Assembly (NCBI GenBank): GCA_016183865.1
Contig: JACPDT010000130.1
Location: 7,841 to 45,067, forward strand
Reading direction: 5' to 3'
Length of the DNA: 37,227 bases
From: Armatimonadota bacterium
GTDB taxonomy: Bacteria > Vulcanimicrobiota > JACPDT01
In this document: piece after piece, positions 1 to 9,014 of the stretch
Layout: the number at the start of each line of letters is the position of its first letter
How positions within the stretch are numbered: position 1 is the first letter of the stretch
Position numbers and translations under genes: made by a program
The notes under the pieces: generated by a model
Seen by the model: the letters and a program-made list of their open reading frames with translations, nothing else
The model's database searches: none
Told to the model about the DNA's origin: nothing

Positions 1-1434
1 CAGCGTAAGGACGAGGTCGTTTGGCTCGAGCCTGGAAAGCAGGTATCGCAGGATCTCTTCCTTTGTCGGTATGAACAGCACTTCCCGCTCCTTTTCGCGA
101 TTTCGTATGCCCTCGGCCAGAAGGTCCGCACTGACTCCCACCAGCGGACATTCCCCTGCAGAGTAAATCTCGGTCACGATCGTTATATCCGCGTTCGAGA
201 AGGCAGATATGAATTCGTCCTTGAGAAATTTTGTTCTTGTGTAACGATGGGGCTGAAAAACAGCTATGATCCTGCGATCATAGCCGGATCGCGCAGCTTG
301 AAGAGTTGCACGGATCTTCGCAGGATTGTGCGCATAATCATCAACTACAAGGATGCCGTCCGCCTCACCCAGGACTTGAAACCTCCTCAGAGCGCCGCCG
401 AAATTGCGAAGCGCTTCCCTTACATTCTCGAAGCTGAGCCCGACCTGGAGACCGATCGCGGTGGCGGCCATCGCATTCTGTATATTGTGGAGGCCCGGAA
501 CCGATAACTCGAGTCTCCCCAGATCGCGCCCACAATAGGAGATGGTAGCAGAGGCGCAATGCTCCTTCAGGGTAATGTCTCTTGCGGAGAAATCCGCTTC
601 TTCATTGAATCCGTATGAAATCAGGCGACCTTTGAGACGGGGAAGAATCCTTCGAATCTGTTCGTCATCCACACAGAGAACGGCGCAACCGTGTTCGGCA
701 GGGATCTTGGACAAGAATTCCACAAATACTTCCACGACCCGGTTCATGGTGAGCTGGTAGTCAAAATGAAACGTGGAGAATGGGCCTGTTCCCAGGTTTA
801 CGTCGGCATCAATATTTGTGACAATTGCCATCTTGGGCCGCAACTTCAGGAAGGAAGCATCGCTCTCGTCAGCCTCGGCCACAAGGTATCTTCCCTTTCC
901 CAGCTTGGCGTTGGCCCCGAAATCGCTGAGCTCCCCCCCGATCACCACGGTCGGATCCAGGCCGTTTTTCTCAAGGATGAGGCTGATCATGGATGTGGTA
1001 GTCGTCTTTCCATGTGTGCCGGCGACGGCGATTCCCACACGCCCGCCCATCAGGTATCCCAACATTTCGGCTCTCTGGAGAACAGGGACTCCACAAGCCC
1101 GGGCGGCTACAATCTCGGGATTGTCCTCAGGGATGGCCGAAGATACAATCACCGCATCAGCTCCGCGGATATTCGATTCGGCGTGACCCACGAAAATTCT
1201 GGCGCCCAGATCCTGCATTTGTTTCGTAAGCCTGGTCTCCCGCAGGTCGGAGCCGGAAACTTTATAGCCCATATCCACAAGGACTCGAGCGACTCCGCTC
1301 ATTCCGATACCGGCAATACCTACGAAGTGGATTTGCTTGTATCCTTTCCAGCCTTTGTGGTTGCGTCTGTGGTTCAACTTCCGTTTCAAGGGAAGAATCT
1401 TGTCAGTCTTTCCGTCTGCATCTGATAATTTCAT
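1..1434 (-). CDS. murC: UDP-N-acetylmuramate--L-alanine ligase MurC, C-terminus beyond window
   Basis: MurC is the cytosolic ATP-dependent ligase that adds L-alanine to UDP-MurNAc. Translation gives 478 codons in frame to base 1 without a stop, so probably only a few dozen C-terminal residues are missing. The N-terminal glycine loop HFVGIAGIGMSG lies near residue 36, the P-loop GTHGKTTTT near 138, then EADESDASF, YAHNP and FQPHRYTRT, all MurC signatures. I chose ATG 1434 because a GGAG motif sits 7 nt upstream. It overlaps the end of murG by 32 nt. The first ~33 residues are a basic extension ahead of the usual family start. It is the last dcw gene visible here; ddlB, ftsQ, ftsA and ftsZ, if present, lie beyond the edge. 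Confidence 0.96.
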   Translation of the reverse strand, partial: MKLSDADGKTDKILPLKRKLNHRRNHKGWKGYKQIHFVGIAGIGMSGVARVLVDMGYKVSGSDLRETRLTKQMQDLGARIFVGHAESNIRGADAVIVSSAIPEDNPEIVAARACGVPVLQRAEMLGYLMGGRVGIAVAGTHGKTTTTSMISLILEKNGLDPTVVIGGELSDFGANAKLGKGRYLVAEADESDASFLKLRPKMAIVTNIDADVNLGTGPFSTFHFDYQLTMNRVVEVFVEFLSKIPAEHGCAVLCVDDEQIRRILPRLKGRLISYGFNEEADFSARDITLKEHCASATISYCGRDLGRLELSVPGLHNIQNAMAATAIGLQVGLSFENVREALRNFGGALRRFQVLGEADGILVVDDYAHNPAKIRATLQAARSGYDRRIIAVFQPHRYTRTKFLKDEFISAFSNADITIVTEIYSAGECPLVGVSADLLAEGIRNREKEREVLFIPTKEEILRYLLSRLEPNDLVLTL

Positions 1435-2527
1435 ACAGAATCTCCACGATTTCCTCGGATGCTTGAGGCTTTCCCAGGCTCCTGCTGGCAAAAGCCATGC
1501 GTTCCAGCCTGTCGGCATCGTTCAACAGACTCGACAGCGTATTCAAAAGAACCTCGCCCGAAAGAGAGTCCTCAAGGAGCACCACGGCGGCGCCGTGCCG
1601 TTCCAGGGTCCTGGCGTTATGTTCCTGGTGCCTGTCCCTGTGATGAGGGTAAGGAATCAATACGGCCGGTATCCCCCTCGCTGTCAACTCCGCGCAGGTT
1701 GTGGCGCCGGCCCTGCTCAACACGATGTCGGCCACGGCATAGGCATCACCCATATGGTCGCAATAAGGCATGATCTCATAGCGGATCTCGCTGTCCAGCA
1801 GGGAAAGTTTTCTTCTCTCTTCATCCACTTCGCAATAGAGCTTTTCCCCTGTGAGGTGCAGAATCTGCCAGTTCCGCAACTCTCTGGCCCTTTGAACCAT
1901 CTCCAGAACGGTTCTGTTGATTCTCTGAGATCCCTGGCTGGCCCCTGAAACCAGAATGACCTTTCGTATGCCATCCATCCCAAAGCGCGCAAGGGCCTCA
2001 TCCCGCGATGCGCGCAGGATCTCTTTGCGCACCGGGTTTCCCGGAACATCCACCTTGCTCCGACCCGGCAAGTACCGGACCGTTTCAGCAAAACTTGCCA
2101 AAACCCTGCCTGCGAAAGGCGCCAGATACTTTGTCGCCTTTCCGGGCAGTACATTCTGTTCCATGATGACAGCAGGTATTCCTGCAATCCGGGCGGCGAC
2201 AATCGCGGGGCCGCTGGCATAACCCCCGGTGCCCACCACGATGTCCGGCCTGAATTTCCGGAGGATACCGAAGGACTGGCCGACACCCCGAGCGACCTCG
2301 ATCAGGGACAGTGCATTCTTGAAGGGGTTTCGACTGGAGACATGTCTGCTCCTGACAGGGAGAAAGGAGAAACCCAGCCTTGGAACCACACGGGCTTCAA
2401 GGCCATTTGGCGTTCCCACGAACAGGACCGAAGTCGAGGGGGCCAGTGCCTCCGCTACGGCAAGACCGGGGTACAGATGCCCGCCTGTCCCTCCGCCGGC
2501 GATCACGACGCGGATCGAATCGTTCAT
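1403..2527 (-). CDS. murG: UDP-GlcNAc:undecaprenyl-PP-MurNAc-pentapeptide transferase MurG
   Basis: MurG is the peripheral membrane GT28 enzyme that converts lipid I to lipid II. The 374-residue product has the expected family length. It opens with VVIAGGGTGGHLYPGLAVAEAL (first glycine-rich loop), and later has VGTGGYASGP, EQNVLPGKATK, VSGASQGSQRIN (the G-loop before the C-domain) and LSRAGATTCAE (UDP-GlcNAc binding). The frame stays open well upstream, but ATG 2527 is chosen because it forms a 4-nt ATGA overlap with the ftsW stop and matches the family N-terminus. The Shine-Dalgarno is weak, which fits translational coupling to ftsW. Confidence 0.97.
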   Translation of the reverse strand: MNDSIRVVIAGGGTGGHLYPGLAVAEALAPSTSVLFVGTPNGLEARVVPRLGFSFLPVRSRHVSSRNPFKNALSLIEVARGVGQSFGILRKFRPDIVVGTGGYASGPAIVAARIAGIPAVIMEQNVLPGKATKYLAPFAGRVLASFAETVRYLPGRSKVDVPGNPVRKEILRASRDEALARFGMDGIRKVILVSGASQGSQRINRTVLEMVQRARELRNWQILHLTGEKLYCEVDEERRKLSLLDSEIRYEIMPYCDHMGDAYAVADIVLSRAGATTCAELTARGIPAVLIPYPHHRDRHQEHNARTLERHGAAVVLLEDSLSGEVLLNTLSSLLNDADRLERMAFASRSLGKPQASEEIVEILYEIIRCRRKD

Positions 2528-3714
2528 ACAGTGCTTCGCTTGACGTACATTTTCGGTTCCGGTTTCTTCAAGTGCGCCTTGCTGTCGCAGAGTCTTGAAA
2601 CATTGAGAAGCAGGCCGATCCCGAGGAGACTGAAAAACAATGAAGATCCCCCGTAGCTGACAAAGGGAAGCGTGATCCCCGTGGGGGGCAGCAGATTCGC
2701 CACTACCCCGATATTGATGACAGCCTGGAGACCCAACATCACCGTGATTCCGGATGCGAGGAGCATGGAAAACCGATCGGGCGCCCTCATAGCTATTTTG
2801 AATCCCCTGTAAATCAGGACCCCGAACAGAATCAGAAAGGCCGAGGCGCCCGCAAATCCAAGCTCTTCGCCGATGATGGAAAAAATATAGTCCGTGCTGC
2901 ATTCGGGGAGGTAAAAAAACTTCTGTCTGCTGTGCCCCAGGCCCAGACCCAGAAGCCTTCCTGATCCCAGAGCGAGCAGAGATTGAATGATGTGATAACC
3001 TGCCCCCGTGGGATCGCTCCAGGGATTTGCAAAAGCGAGCAGCCGCTTGAGGCGGTATCCCTCATGCATTATCCTCATGGCAACAAAGGGCAGGGTAATG
3101 CCGATCAGAGCAAACAGATGGGCGGGCTTTGCGCCTGCCAGAAACAAGACCACAAGAGAAGAGCCCGCAATGACCGTGGCCGTTCCCAGGTCTGGCTCGA
3201 GATCCACAAGGATGAGCACAAGGGCCATCACGAGAAGATTCGGGACAAGCCCTTTCCAGAAATCGGATACCGGTTTTCGTGGGCCGGCCGTCCCCCGCTC
3301 GGACGCAGACTGGCAGGGGGACAGGGACGCCGCAAAAAAGATGAGGAGAGCCAATTTTGCCAGCTCGGCCGGCTGAAGTGCAATCCCGCCCAGGAGAAGC
3401 CAGCGGCGTGCGCCTCCTGACTCCTGTCCTACCGCGGGAATCAGGACCAGGGCCAGGAGAGCGACGGCAACCGTCAAGAGCGCGGGCGCCCATTTTCTGA
3501 TGGAAGAGAGTCTGGCACGATATGCAATAAACATCGCCCCCACCCCAAGAAGGGCCCACAGCACTTGTTTCTTCAGGAAATAGGCCGGGTCGTTTCCGAA
3601 ATCGTGTGATGAAGAGGCGGTCACGGAGCTGGCGCTGTAAACCATTACAATTCCCATGGAAACAAGCAGAAACACCACAAGCAAGAGTATGAGGTCAGGA
3701 GATCTGGATTTCAC
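2524..3714 (-). CDS. ftsW: Lipid II polymerase / cell division protein FtsW
   Basis: A SEDS-family polytopic membrane protein that polymerises glycan strands at the septum together with the class B PBP encoded nearby. About ten hydrophobic segments are visible. Family motifs include MVYSASS near residue 26, ARRWLLLGGIALQPAELAKL (catalytic loop region), DLEPDLGTA, the long outer loop QKFFYLPECSTDYIFSIIGEELG, and PPTGITLPFVSYGGSS. The predicted protein is 396 residues. A TTG six nt further upstream is open, but GTG 3714 has a GAGGAGG motif 7 nt ahead, so I prefer it. It overlaps murD by 20 nt, and its TGA overlaps the murG ATG. Confidence 0.96.
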   Translation of the reverse strand: MKSRSPDLILLLVVFLLVSMGIVMVYSASSVTASSSHDFGNDPAYFLKKQVLWALLGVGAMFIAYRARLSSIRKWAPALLTVAVALLALVLIPAVGQESGGARRWLLLGGIALQPAELAKLALLIFFAASLSPCQSASERGTAGPRKPVSDFWKGLVPNLLVMALVLILVDLEPDLGTATVIAGSSLVVLFLAGAKPAHLFALIGITLPFVAMRIMHEGYRLKRLLAFANPWSDPTGAGYHIIQSLLALGSGRLLGLGLGHSRQKFFYLPECSTDYIFSIIGEELGFAGASAFLILFGVLIYRGFKIAMRAPDRFSMLLASGITVMLGLQAVINIGVVANLLPPTGITLPFVSYGGSSLFFSLLGIGLLLNVSRLCDSKAHLKKPEPKMYVKRSTV

Positions 3715-5098
3715 TTGCAAGCCTCCTCACTTCAGCCTGAAATACTTCTCCCCTCTCCTCGGCATTGCGAAACATGTCAAAGCTCGCGCAGGCGGGGGAG
3801 AACAGCACTACATCGGCAGGAGATGCCATCTCTCCGGCCCTTTTCACGGCTTCCCTGAAATCCGCCACTCTCTCAATCGCCCGCATCCCGCCTTTCCTGG
3901 CAGCGTGTTCCAGCTCATCCGCGCTTTCTCCCAACAGGAGAAGACATTTTGCCCTGGAGGCGATTACCGATCCGAGGTGAGTGAAATCCAGCTTCTTGTT
4001 CTTTCCCCCTGCTATCAGGATTACGGGAGAGCTGAAGCTTTCAAGGGCTGCCTGTGTAGCGGAGGGGTTTGTTCCTTTCGAATCGTCGTAAAAAGTCACT
4101 CCACGGATGGTTGCCACATACTCAATCCTGTGATGCTCCAGATTGAAATTCTCCAGGGCGCGCTGCACGTCATCCGGGCGCGCGCCCAGAACGACGGAAG
4201 CCAACGTTGCGGCGAGAATGTTCTCCCAGTTATGTCTTCCTGAAAGGCTGGCCCGGGCTCTGGCGCCATATGTGACCTTTTCTCCACGGAGGGACGTTGC
4301 CCAGGTCTCTCCCTCAAAAAATGCGCCCTCTTCCAGGGACTTCTTTTGTGAGAAGGGAAGACAGGGGCACCGTACTTTGGAAAATACAGGGGCTACAGCA
4401 GGGTCATCGGCATTCAGGACAGCGCAATCGGAGGGCTCCTGATATTCGAAGAGGCGTTCTTTCATTTTCCTGTATGTCTCAAAATCGGGATGGCGGTCCA
4501 GATGATCTTCGGAGATGTTCAGTAAAACCGCCACCCTGGGCCTGAAGGAAGAAATCGTCTCCAACTGGAAGCTGCTCACCTCCAGGACAACCAGGGAATC
4601 GGGACCGATCAGATGGAGCCCCTCCACCAATGGTGTTCCGATGTTTCCTGCCACGTGAACAGGCAACCCTTTTTCCCTGAGAATCGCTGCGATAAGGCGG
4701 GTGGTCGTCCCCTTGCCGTTGGTCCCGGTGACCGCGACGATGGGGGCGGGGCAGAAGCGGTATGCCAGCTCGATTTCCCCCATCAGAGGGATGCCCCTTC
4801 CTATTCCTTCCTTCACAATGTCGTTATCCAATGACACCCCAGGGCTCAAGAGCAGAAGCTCCGCGCCGGAGAGAGCCCGTTCCCCGTGCTCTCCAAGCTC
4901 CCACTGGCAACCCCATTGGGCCAAAAGCGGGAGATTCGGTGCATGCTCGGAAGGGGAACGCCTGTCCGTTACCAATACTCGGGCGCCCTGATTCGAAAGA
5001 AAACGGGCACAGGCCAGACCGGTCTTCCCCAAACCGAAGACGGTCACTCTCCTGCCGTTGAGCACCAGGTTTTTCTCAGGTTCTTGAAAAATTTGCAT
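3695..5098 (-). CDS. murD: UDP-N-acetylmuramoyl-L-alanine--D-glutamate ligase MurD
   Basis: MurD adds D-glutamate to UDP-MurNAc-L-Ala in the cytosol. The 467-residue sequence has the N-terminal Rossmann-like start VTVFGLGKTGLACARFL near residue 18, the ATP loop VTGTNGKGTTTRL near 122, NISEDHLDRH, HNWENILAA, and the C-domain signature FYDDSKGTNPSATQAAL followed by LIAGGKNKK. These motifs separate it from MurC, MurE and MurF in the same operon. The start ATG 5098 lies 6 nt after the mraY stop with little Shine-Dalgarno, so coupling to mraY is likely. Confidence 0.97.
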   Translation of the reverse strand: MQIFQEPEKNLVLNGRRVTVFGLGKTGLACARFLSNQGARVLVTDRRSPSEHAPNLPLLAQWGCQWELGEHGERALSGAELLLLSPGVSLDNDIVKEGIGRGIPLMGEIELAYRFCPAPIVAVTGTNGKGTTTRLIAAILREKGLPVHVAGNIGTPLVEGLHLIGPDSLVVLEVSSFQLETISSFRPRVAVLLNISEDHLDRHPDFETYRKMKERLFEYQEPSDCAVLNADDPAVAPVFSKVRCPCLPFSQKKSLEEGAFFEGETWATSLRGEKVTYGARARASLSGRHNWENILAATLASVVLGARPDDVQRALENFNLEHHRIEYVATIRGVTFYDDSKGTNPSATQAALESFSSPVILIAGGKNKKLDFTHLGSVIASRAKCLLLLGESADELEHAARKGGMRAIERVADFREAVKRAGEMASPADVVLFSPACASFDMFRNAEERGEVFQAEVRRLASEIQIS

Positions 5099-5104
5099 AA
5101 TTTT

Positions 5105-6067
5105 TTAAGTCAATTGACTCATATAAAGATACAGGCAAAACGCGCCTGCAAGAATATTCGCGATCCAGAATCTCACGGTAACCAGGGACTCCGGGGTCCC
5201 GCCCAACTCAAAATGATGATGGAGAGGGCTCATTCGAAAGATTCGCTTCCCTGTTGTCTTGAAAGAGATGACCTGCAGGATGACGGAAAGGGTCTCCAGA
5301 ACAAAAACCCACCCGAACAGGAGAAGCCAGATCTCCATTTTCATCAAGATGGCGCCCGCAGCCAGGGCGCCGCCGAGAGCCAGGGACCCTGTATCCCCCA
5401 TAAAAATTCGGGCAGGTGGGGCATTATGCCAGAGAAAGCCCAGACTGACTCCCACAAGGGCAGTGAAGCACAACGCCATCTCGTGATAGCCCGAGCTCCA
5501 GGCAGCCAGCCCGAGGAAAGACGCAGTGCCGGCCATCACTCCCGAAGCCAGGCCGTCCTGGCCGTCGGTGAGGTTCACGGCATTTGTGGTCCCGGCGAGA
5601 ACACAGAAAACAAGAATCAAATACCCCCATCCGAGATCAAAGGACCCCAGGAAGGGCACTGCCATCTTTGTCGAGACATGGCCCGCCCTGATGACATAAC
5701 CATAAAGCGCGAGAGCGATTACCGCCTGCCCGAGAAGCTTATGCCTGGCCTTGAGGCCCAGGGATCGCTTCTTGAGAACAATAATCCAGTCGTCCAGAAG
5801 GCCTATCAGCCCATTGGCAAGAGCGACCAGACAGAAAACCATCGGACCGGGTCCTCCCTGTCCAACCAACAGTATCGCCATAGGCAGAGCTGCCAGAAAG
5901 ACAATCCCTCCCATGGTGGGGGTTCCACTTTTCACCAGATGAGTGGATGGACCGTCGTCCCGAACCTGTTGAGAGACCTTCCTTGTAACAAGGAGCTTCA
6001 GAACAAGAAGAACTCCGAGCCACGTCAGAGCAAAGGCTGAAAGACCTGCCAGCAGAACTCGTCCCAA
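5105..6067 (-). CDS. mraY: Phospho-MurNAc-pentapeptide transferase MraY
   Basis: MraY transfers phospho-MurNAc-pentapeptide to undecaprenyl phosphate, giving lipid I at the inner face of the membrane. Signatures seen are SGTPTMGGIVFL near residue 48, LLDDWIIVLKKRSLGLKARHKLLGQ (the DD catalytic pair), NAVNLTDGQDGLA, FMGDTGSLALGG and MSPLHHHFELGG. At 320 residues it is close to the Bacillus length rather than the ~360 usual in Proteobacteria. The start is TTG at 6067, 6 nt after the murF stop; no better start with the family N-terminus is available. Confidence 0.96.
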   Translation of the reverse strand: MGRVLLAGLSAFALTWLGVLLVLKLLVTRKVSQQVRDDGPSTHLVKSGTPTMGGIVFLAALPMAILLVGQGGPGPMVFCLVALANGLIGLLDDWIIVLKKRSLGLKARHKLLGQAVIALALYGYVIRAGHVSTKMAVPFLGSFDLGWGYLILVFCVLAGTTNAVNLTDGQDGLASGVMAGTASFLGLAAWSSGYHEMALCFTALVGVSLGFLWHNAPPARIFMGDTGSLALGGALAAGAILMKMEIWLLLFGWVFVLETLSVILQVISFKTTGKRIFRMSPLHHHFELGGTPESLVTVRFWIANILAGAFCLYLYMSQLT

Positions 6068-6073
6068 ATTTCT

Positions 6074-7471
6074 CTACACTCCGGTTTCTTCCGCCGCTCC
6101 GCCCCCGAGGGCTAGAAGCGAATCGGAAACCTCATCCAGGCGCATTCCCCTGGACCCTTTCACAAGAACCACGTCATCCGGCGACAGGCAGGAGAAAAGC
6201 TCCTTCACGAGGGCCTCTTTGTCATCCCAGTGCCCAGCCCTCGTCCGGGCCAGCCCCGCCGCTACCGCCGATTCGGTGATCAAGCTTCCCAGCGAGCCCA
6301 CAGTATGAAGGGCATCCACGCCCGCGTCAAGGACGAGCCGTCCGATTCTCCCGTGAGCCTCTCCCGCAATTTTCCCAAGCTCCAGCATGTCCCCGAGAAC
6401 GGCTATTCGGCGTCCTGAAACAGGAAGGAGCTTCAGAGTCGAAAGCGCCTCTGCAACCGATTGAGGATTCGCATTGTAAGAGTCATCCAGCAGAGTCCAC
6501 CCTGCGCGGGTTTTCAATCTTTCCAGTCTTCTGGCGCTGGGCTTGATGGTCCCAAGTCGGAAACAGATCGAATCCAGGTCCATTCCGAGAACAAGAGCGA
6601 CTCCGGCTGCGGCCAGAATATTCCGGATGCTGTGGGCGCCCAGAATCGGAACCCGGCAATCCCTTGAATCCCCCTCAAAAGTCAGGGTGAACCGTGTCCC
6701 CGTGCTGCCCGGTACGAGGTTGGAGGCGGAGATGGGAGAATCTCCAAATCCGAACATCAAGGTTCTTCCTCGATAGACCTCCCTGAAAGAGCTTACCAGG
6801 GGATCGTCTCCATTCAGTACGGCTGTCCCCGCCGGGTCCATGGCCTCCAGAAGCTCCCTTTTCGCCAGGGCTATGTCTTTGGTGGAGCCAAGAAGCTCGT
6901 GGTGAGACTCGCCCACATTCGTGATCACACCGATCGTGGGCCTGGCCGTTTCCGCCAGCTCGCGAATCTGCCCCCGTCCCCTCATTGCCATCTCAAGGAC
7001 GAGAACCTCGTGCTCGGGCGCCAGCTCGAGCATGGTCATGGGAACACCATACTCATTGTTGAAATTTTCCTTTGAGCATAAGGTCCTGAAACGGCCGGAG
7101 AGCACGTGAGCCGTATAATCCTTTGTGCTCGTCTTGCCGCAACTTCCGGTAATGGCGACGACAGGGACAGGGAAGCGCATTCTGTGTGCCCTGGCCAGGA
7201 GATGAAAAGCCATCAGGGTGTCCTCTACCTGAATCAAGGCCCCTGGAAAAGCATCGGTCGCCGGGGGCCTGGAGGACAGAACAGCGGCAGCCCCCCTGGA
7301 GAGAGCCTCGGCGATGAAAGCGTGCCCATCGAATGATTTCCCGCAAAGGGGGACAAAGAGGTCCCCCTTTTTCAGTTTCCGCGTGTCGGTGCTGATTCCC
7401 GCGACAACGGCCTCAGGGTTTCCCTGAACCAGTTGCCCCTCCGTTGCCTCGAGAATCTCCTTGACTGTCAT
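6074..7471 (-). CDS. murF: UDP-MurNAc-tripeptide--D-alanyl-D-alanine ligase MurF
   Basis: MurF adds the D-Ala-D-Ala dipeptide and completes the cytosolic peptidoglycan precursor. The 465 residues carry the N-domain phrase GISTDTRKLKKGDLFVPL, the P-loop VAITGSCGKTSTKDY near residue 106, NNEYGVPMTMLEL, ITNVGESHHELLGS, and the C-domain DDSYNANPQSVAEAL with RIAVLGDMLELG. All are MurF-specific. ATG 7471 has a GAGGAG motif just ahead. It follows murE by 50 nt, one of the looser junctions in this operon. Confidence 0.97.
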   Translation of the reverse strand: MTVKEILEATEGQLVQGNPEAVVAGISTDTRKLKKGDLFVPLCGKSFDGHAFIAEALSRGAAAVLSSRPPATDAFPGALIQVEDTLMAFHLLARAHRMRFPVPVVAITGSCGKTSTKDYTAHVLSGRFRTLCSKENFNNEYGVPMTMLELAPEHEVLVLEMAMRGRGQIRELAETARPTIGVITNVGESHHELLGSTKDIALAKRELLEAMDPAGTAVLNGDDPLVSSFREVYRGRTLMFGFGDSPISASNLVPGSTGTRFTLTFEGDSRDCRVPILGAHSIRNILAAAGVALVLGMDLDSICFRLGTIKPSARRLERLKTRAGWTLLDDSYNANPQSVAEALSTLKLLPVSGRRIAVLGDMLELGKIAGEAHGRIGRLVLDAGVDALHTVGSLGSLITESAVAAGLARTRAGHWDDKEALVKELFSCLSPDDVVLVKGSRGMRLDEVSDSLLALGGGAAEETGV

Positions 7472-7521
7472 GGTCTCCTCGCTCTAATTTCAAAGTGCAA
7501 ATTCACGCAGAACCAGGCAAT

Positions 7522-8996
7522 TTACATTTTGCAATTTGCCAATGCCTCTCTCGCCACCTGACGATCGTCAAAGCAGACGGTCTTGTCGCGAAATATCTGA
7601 TAATCTTCGTGACCCTTTCCCGCGATCAGAACCAGGTCCCCTTCTTCCGCCATCCCGATACCCAATTGTATCGCCTTCCTGCGGTCGGGTTCTATGCAGT
7701 ACCGTCCAGCCGGTCCCCCCCGCGACTGAAGACCGTCTTTGAAGCCGACCTCGATCTCCCGAATGATCGAAATGGGCTCCTCAGTTCTGGGATTGTCGGA
7801 GGTAATGATGCAGAAATCCCCATATTGTGCGGCTACCCTCCCCATCATAGGACGCTTGGTGCGATCTCTGTCCCCGCCACAGCCGAAAATGACGATTTTC
7901 TTCCCTCTGCATATTTCTACTGCTGTAAGCAGGACATTCTCGAGTCCGTCGGGGGTATGGGCGTAATCCACGATGACCGAAAAAGGCTTATCCTGAACCA
8001 CTTCAAAGCGACCATCCACCCCTCTCACACTCTCGATCGCATCCTTTATGAGAGAAAGGGGAAAGCCCTGGGAGAGACCAAAGGAAAGGGCTGCCAGAGA
8101 ATTATAAACATTGAAGAGTCCGGTCAAATGCAACTGGAGCTCTGTCTCGCCCGAGGGGGTATGGGCCTTGTAAGAGACCCCTGAAGGAGACAGTCGGACA
8201 TCCACGGCCCGGACTTGCGATTTCTCCCTGATGCCGAAGGTCCACAAAGTCGTCTTGCAGACATCGCTGAAGCAGGAGCTCGCAGGATCGTCCTGATTGA
8301 TGATGGCCGCGGCATTCGGCTTGTATCGAGGCGAAAGGCCTGCGAAAAGCTTCAGCTTGGCCTCGCGGTAGGAATCCATGTCCTTGTGATAGTCCAGATG
8401 GTCCCTGGTCAAATTCGTGAATACGGCCGCATCGAACTCGCAGCCGTATACCCGTTCCTGATCCAGCGCGTGGGAGGAAACCTCCATGGCCACTGCCGAA
8501 ACGCCGAGGGAGCGCATCTTCGCCAGAAGCGCCTGCAAATAAAGGGATTCGGGAGTCGTGTTCCTGGCGGGGAGGACTTCCTTCCCGATCTGGTACCGTA
8601 TGGTACCAATCCCGCCCGGGCGAGAATCGCCTCACACAGGAAATTGGTGGTGGTTTTACCGTTTGTGCCTGTTATCCCCACCAGCTTCAAGTCCCTGGAA
8701 GGATGATTGTACCACTTGTCGCTCAGCACCGCCAGAGCCTTTCGTGCGCAAGGCACGACGACAACCGTGGCTTCGGCCGCCGTATCAAGATCATGCTGAC
8801 AGACGATGGCGACGGCGCCGGCGCGAACGGCGTCCTGGACAAAGGTGCGGCCGTCGAGAGAGGCCCCCGGGACGGCGCAGAAGAGAGAATTGCCCTTTAC
8901 TTCCCTGGAATCGCAGGAAATTCCGCCTATCTCAATGTCCGTTGGGCCGGAGACTCGTGACGTTTCCATCCCCTCAAGCAATGAACGAAGATTCAA
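7522..8996 (-). CDS. murE: UDP-MurNAc-tripeptide synthetase MurE (meso-DAP type), frameshifted as read at ~8610
   Basis: MurE adds meso-diaminopimelate to UDP-MurNAc-dipeptide. The N-terminal frame (start 8996) reads EIGGISCDSREVKGNSLF and the P-loop VGITGTNGKTTTNFL, ending its sensible match at ILARAG near 8612. The family sequence then resumes in another frame with IGTIRYQIGKEV, NTTPESLYLQ, MEVSSHALDQERV, FTNLTRDHLDYH and DNPRTEEP, the meso-DAP signature. Against the usual spacing between GTNGKTTT and IGT (for example Bacillus subtilis, from memory), about five residues plus one base are missing, so a 16-nt loss fits better than a 1-nt slip. MurE is essential, so either the assembly is wrong here, another copy exists, or the lesion is real and recent. 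Confidence 0.9.
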
Positions 8997-9014
8997 GAAA
9001 GCATCCCTTTTCTT

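Noticed and set aside
691-1425. Plus-strand open frame of 244 codons
   Set aside because: Complement of murC, whose motifs are complete on the other strand.
4886-6040. Long plus-strand open frame of 384 codons
   Set aside because: It lies antisense over murD and mraY, both unmistakable, and its translation is rich in Gln, Ser and Arg without any family likeness.
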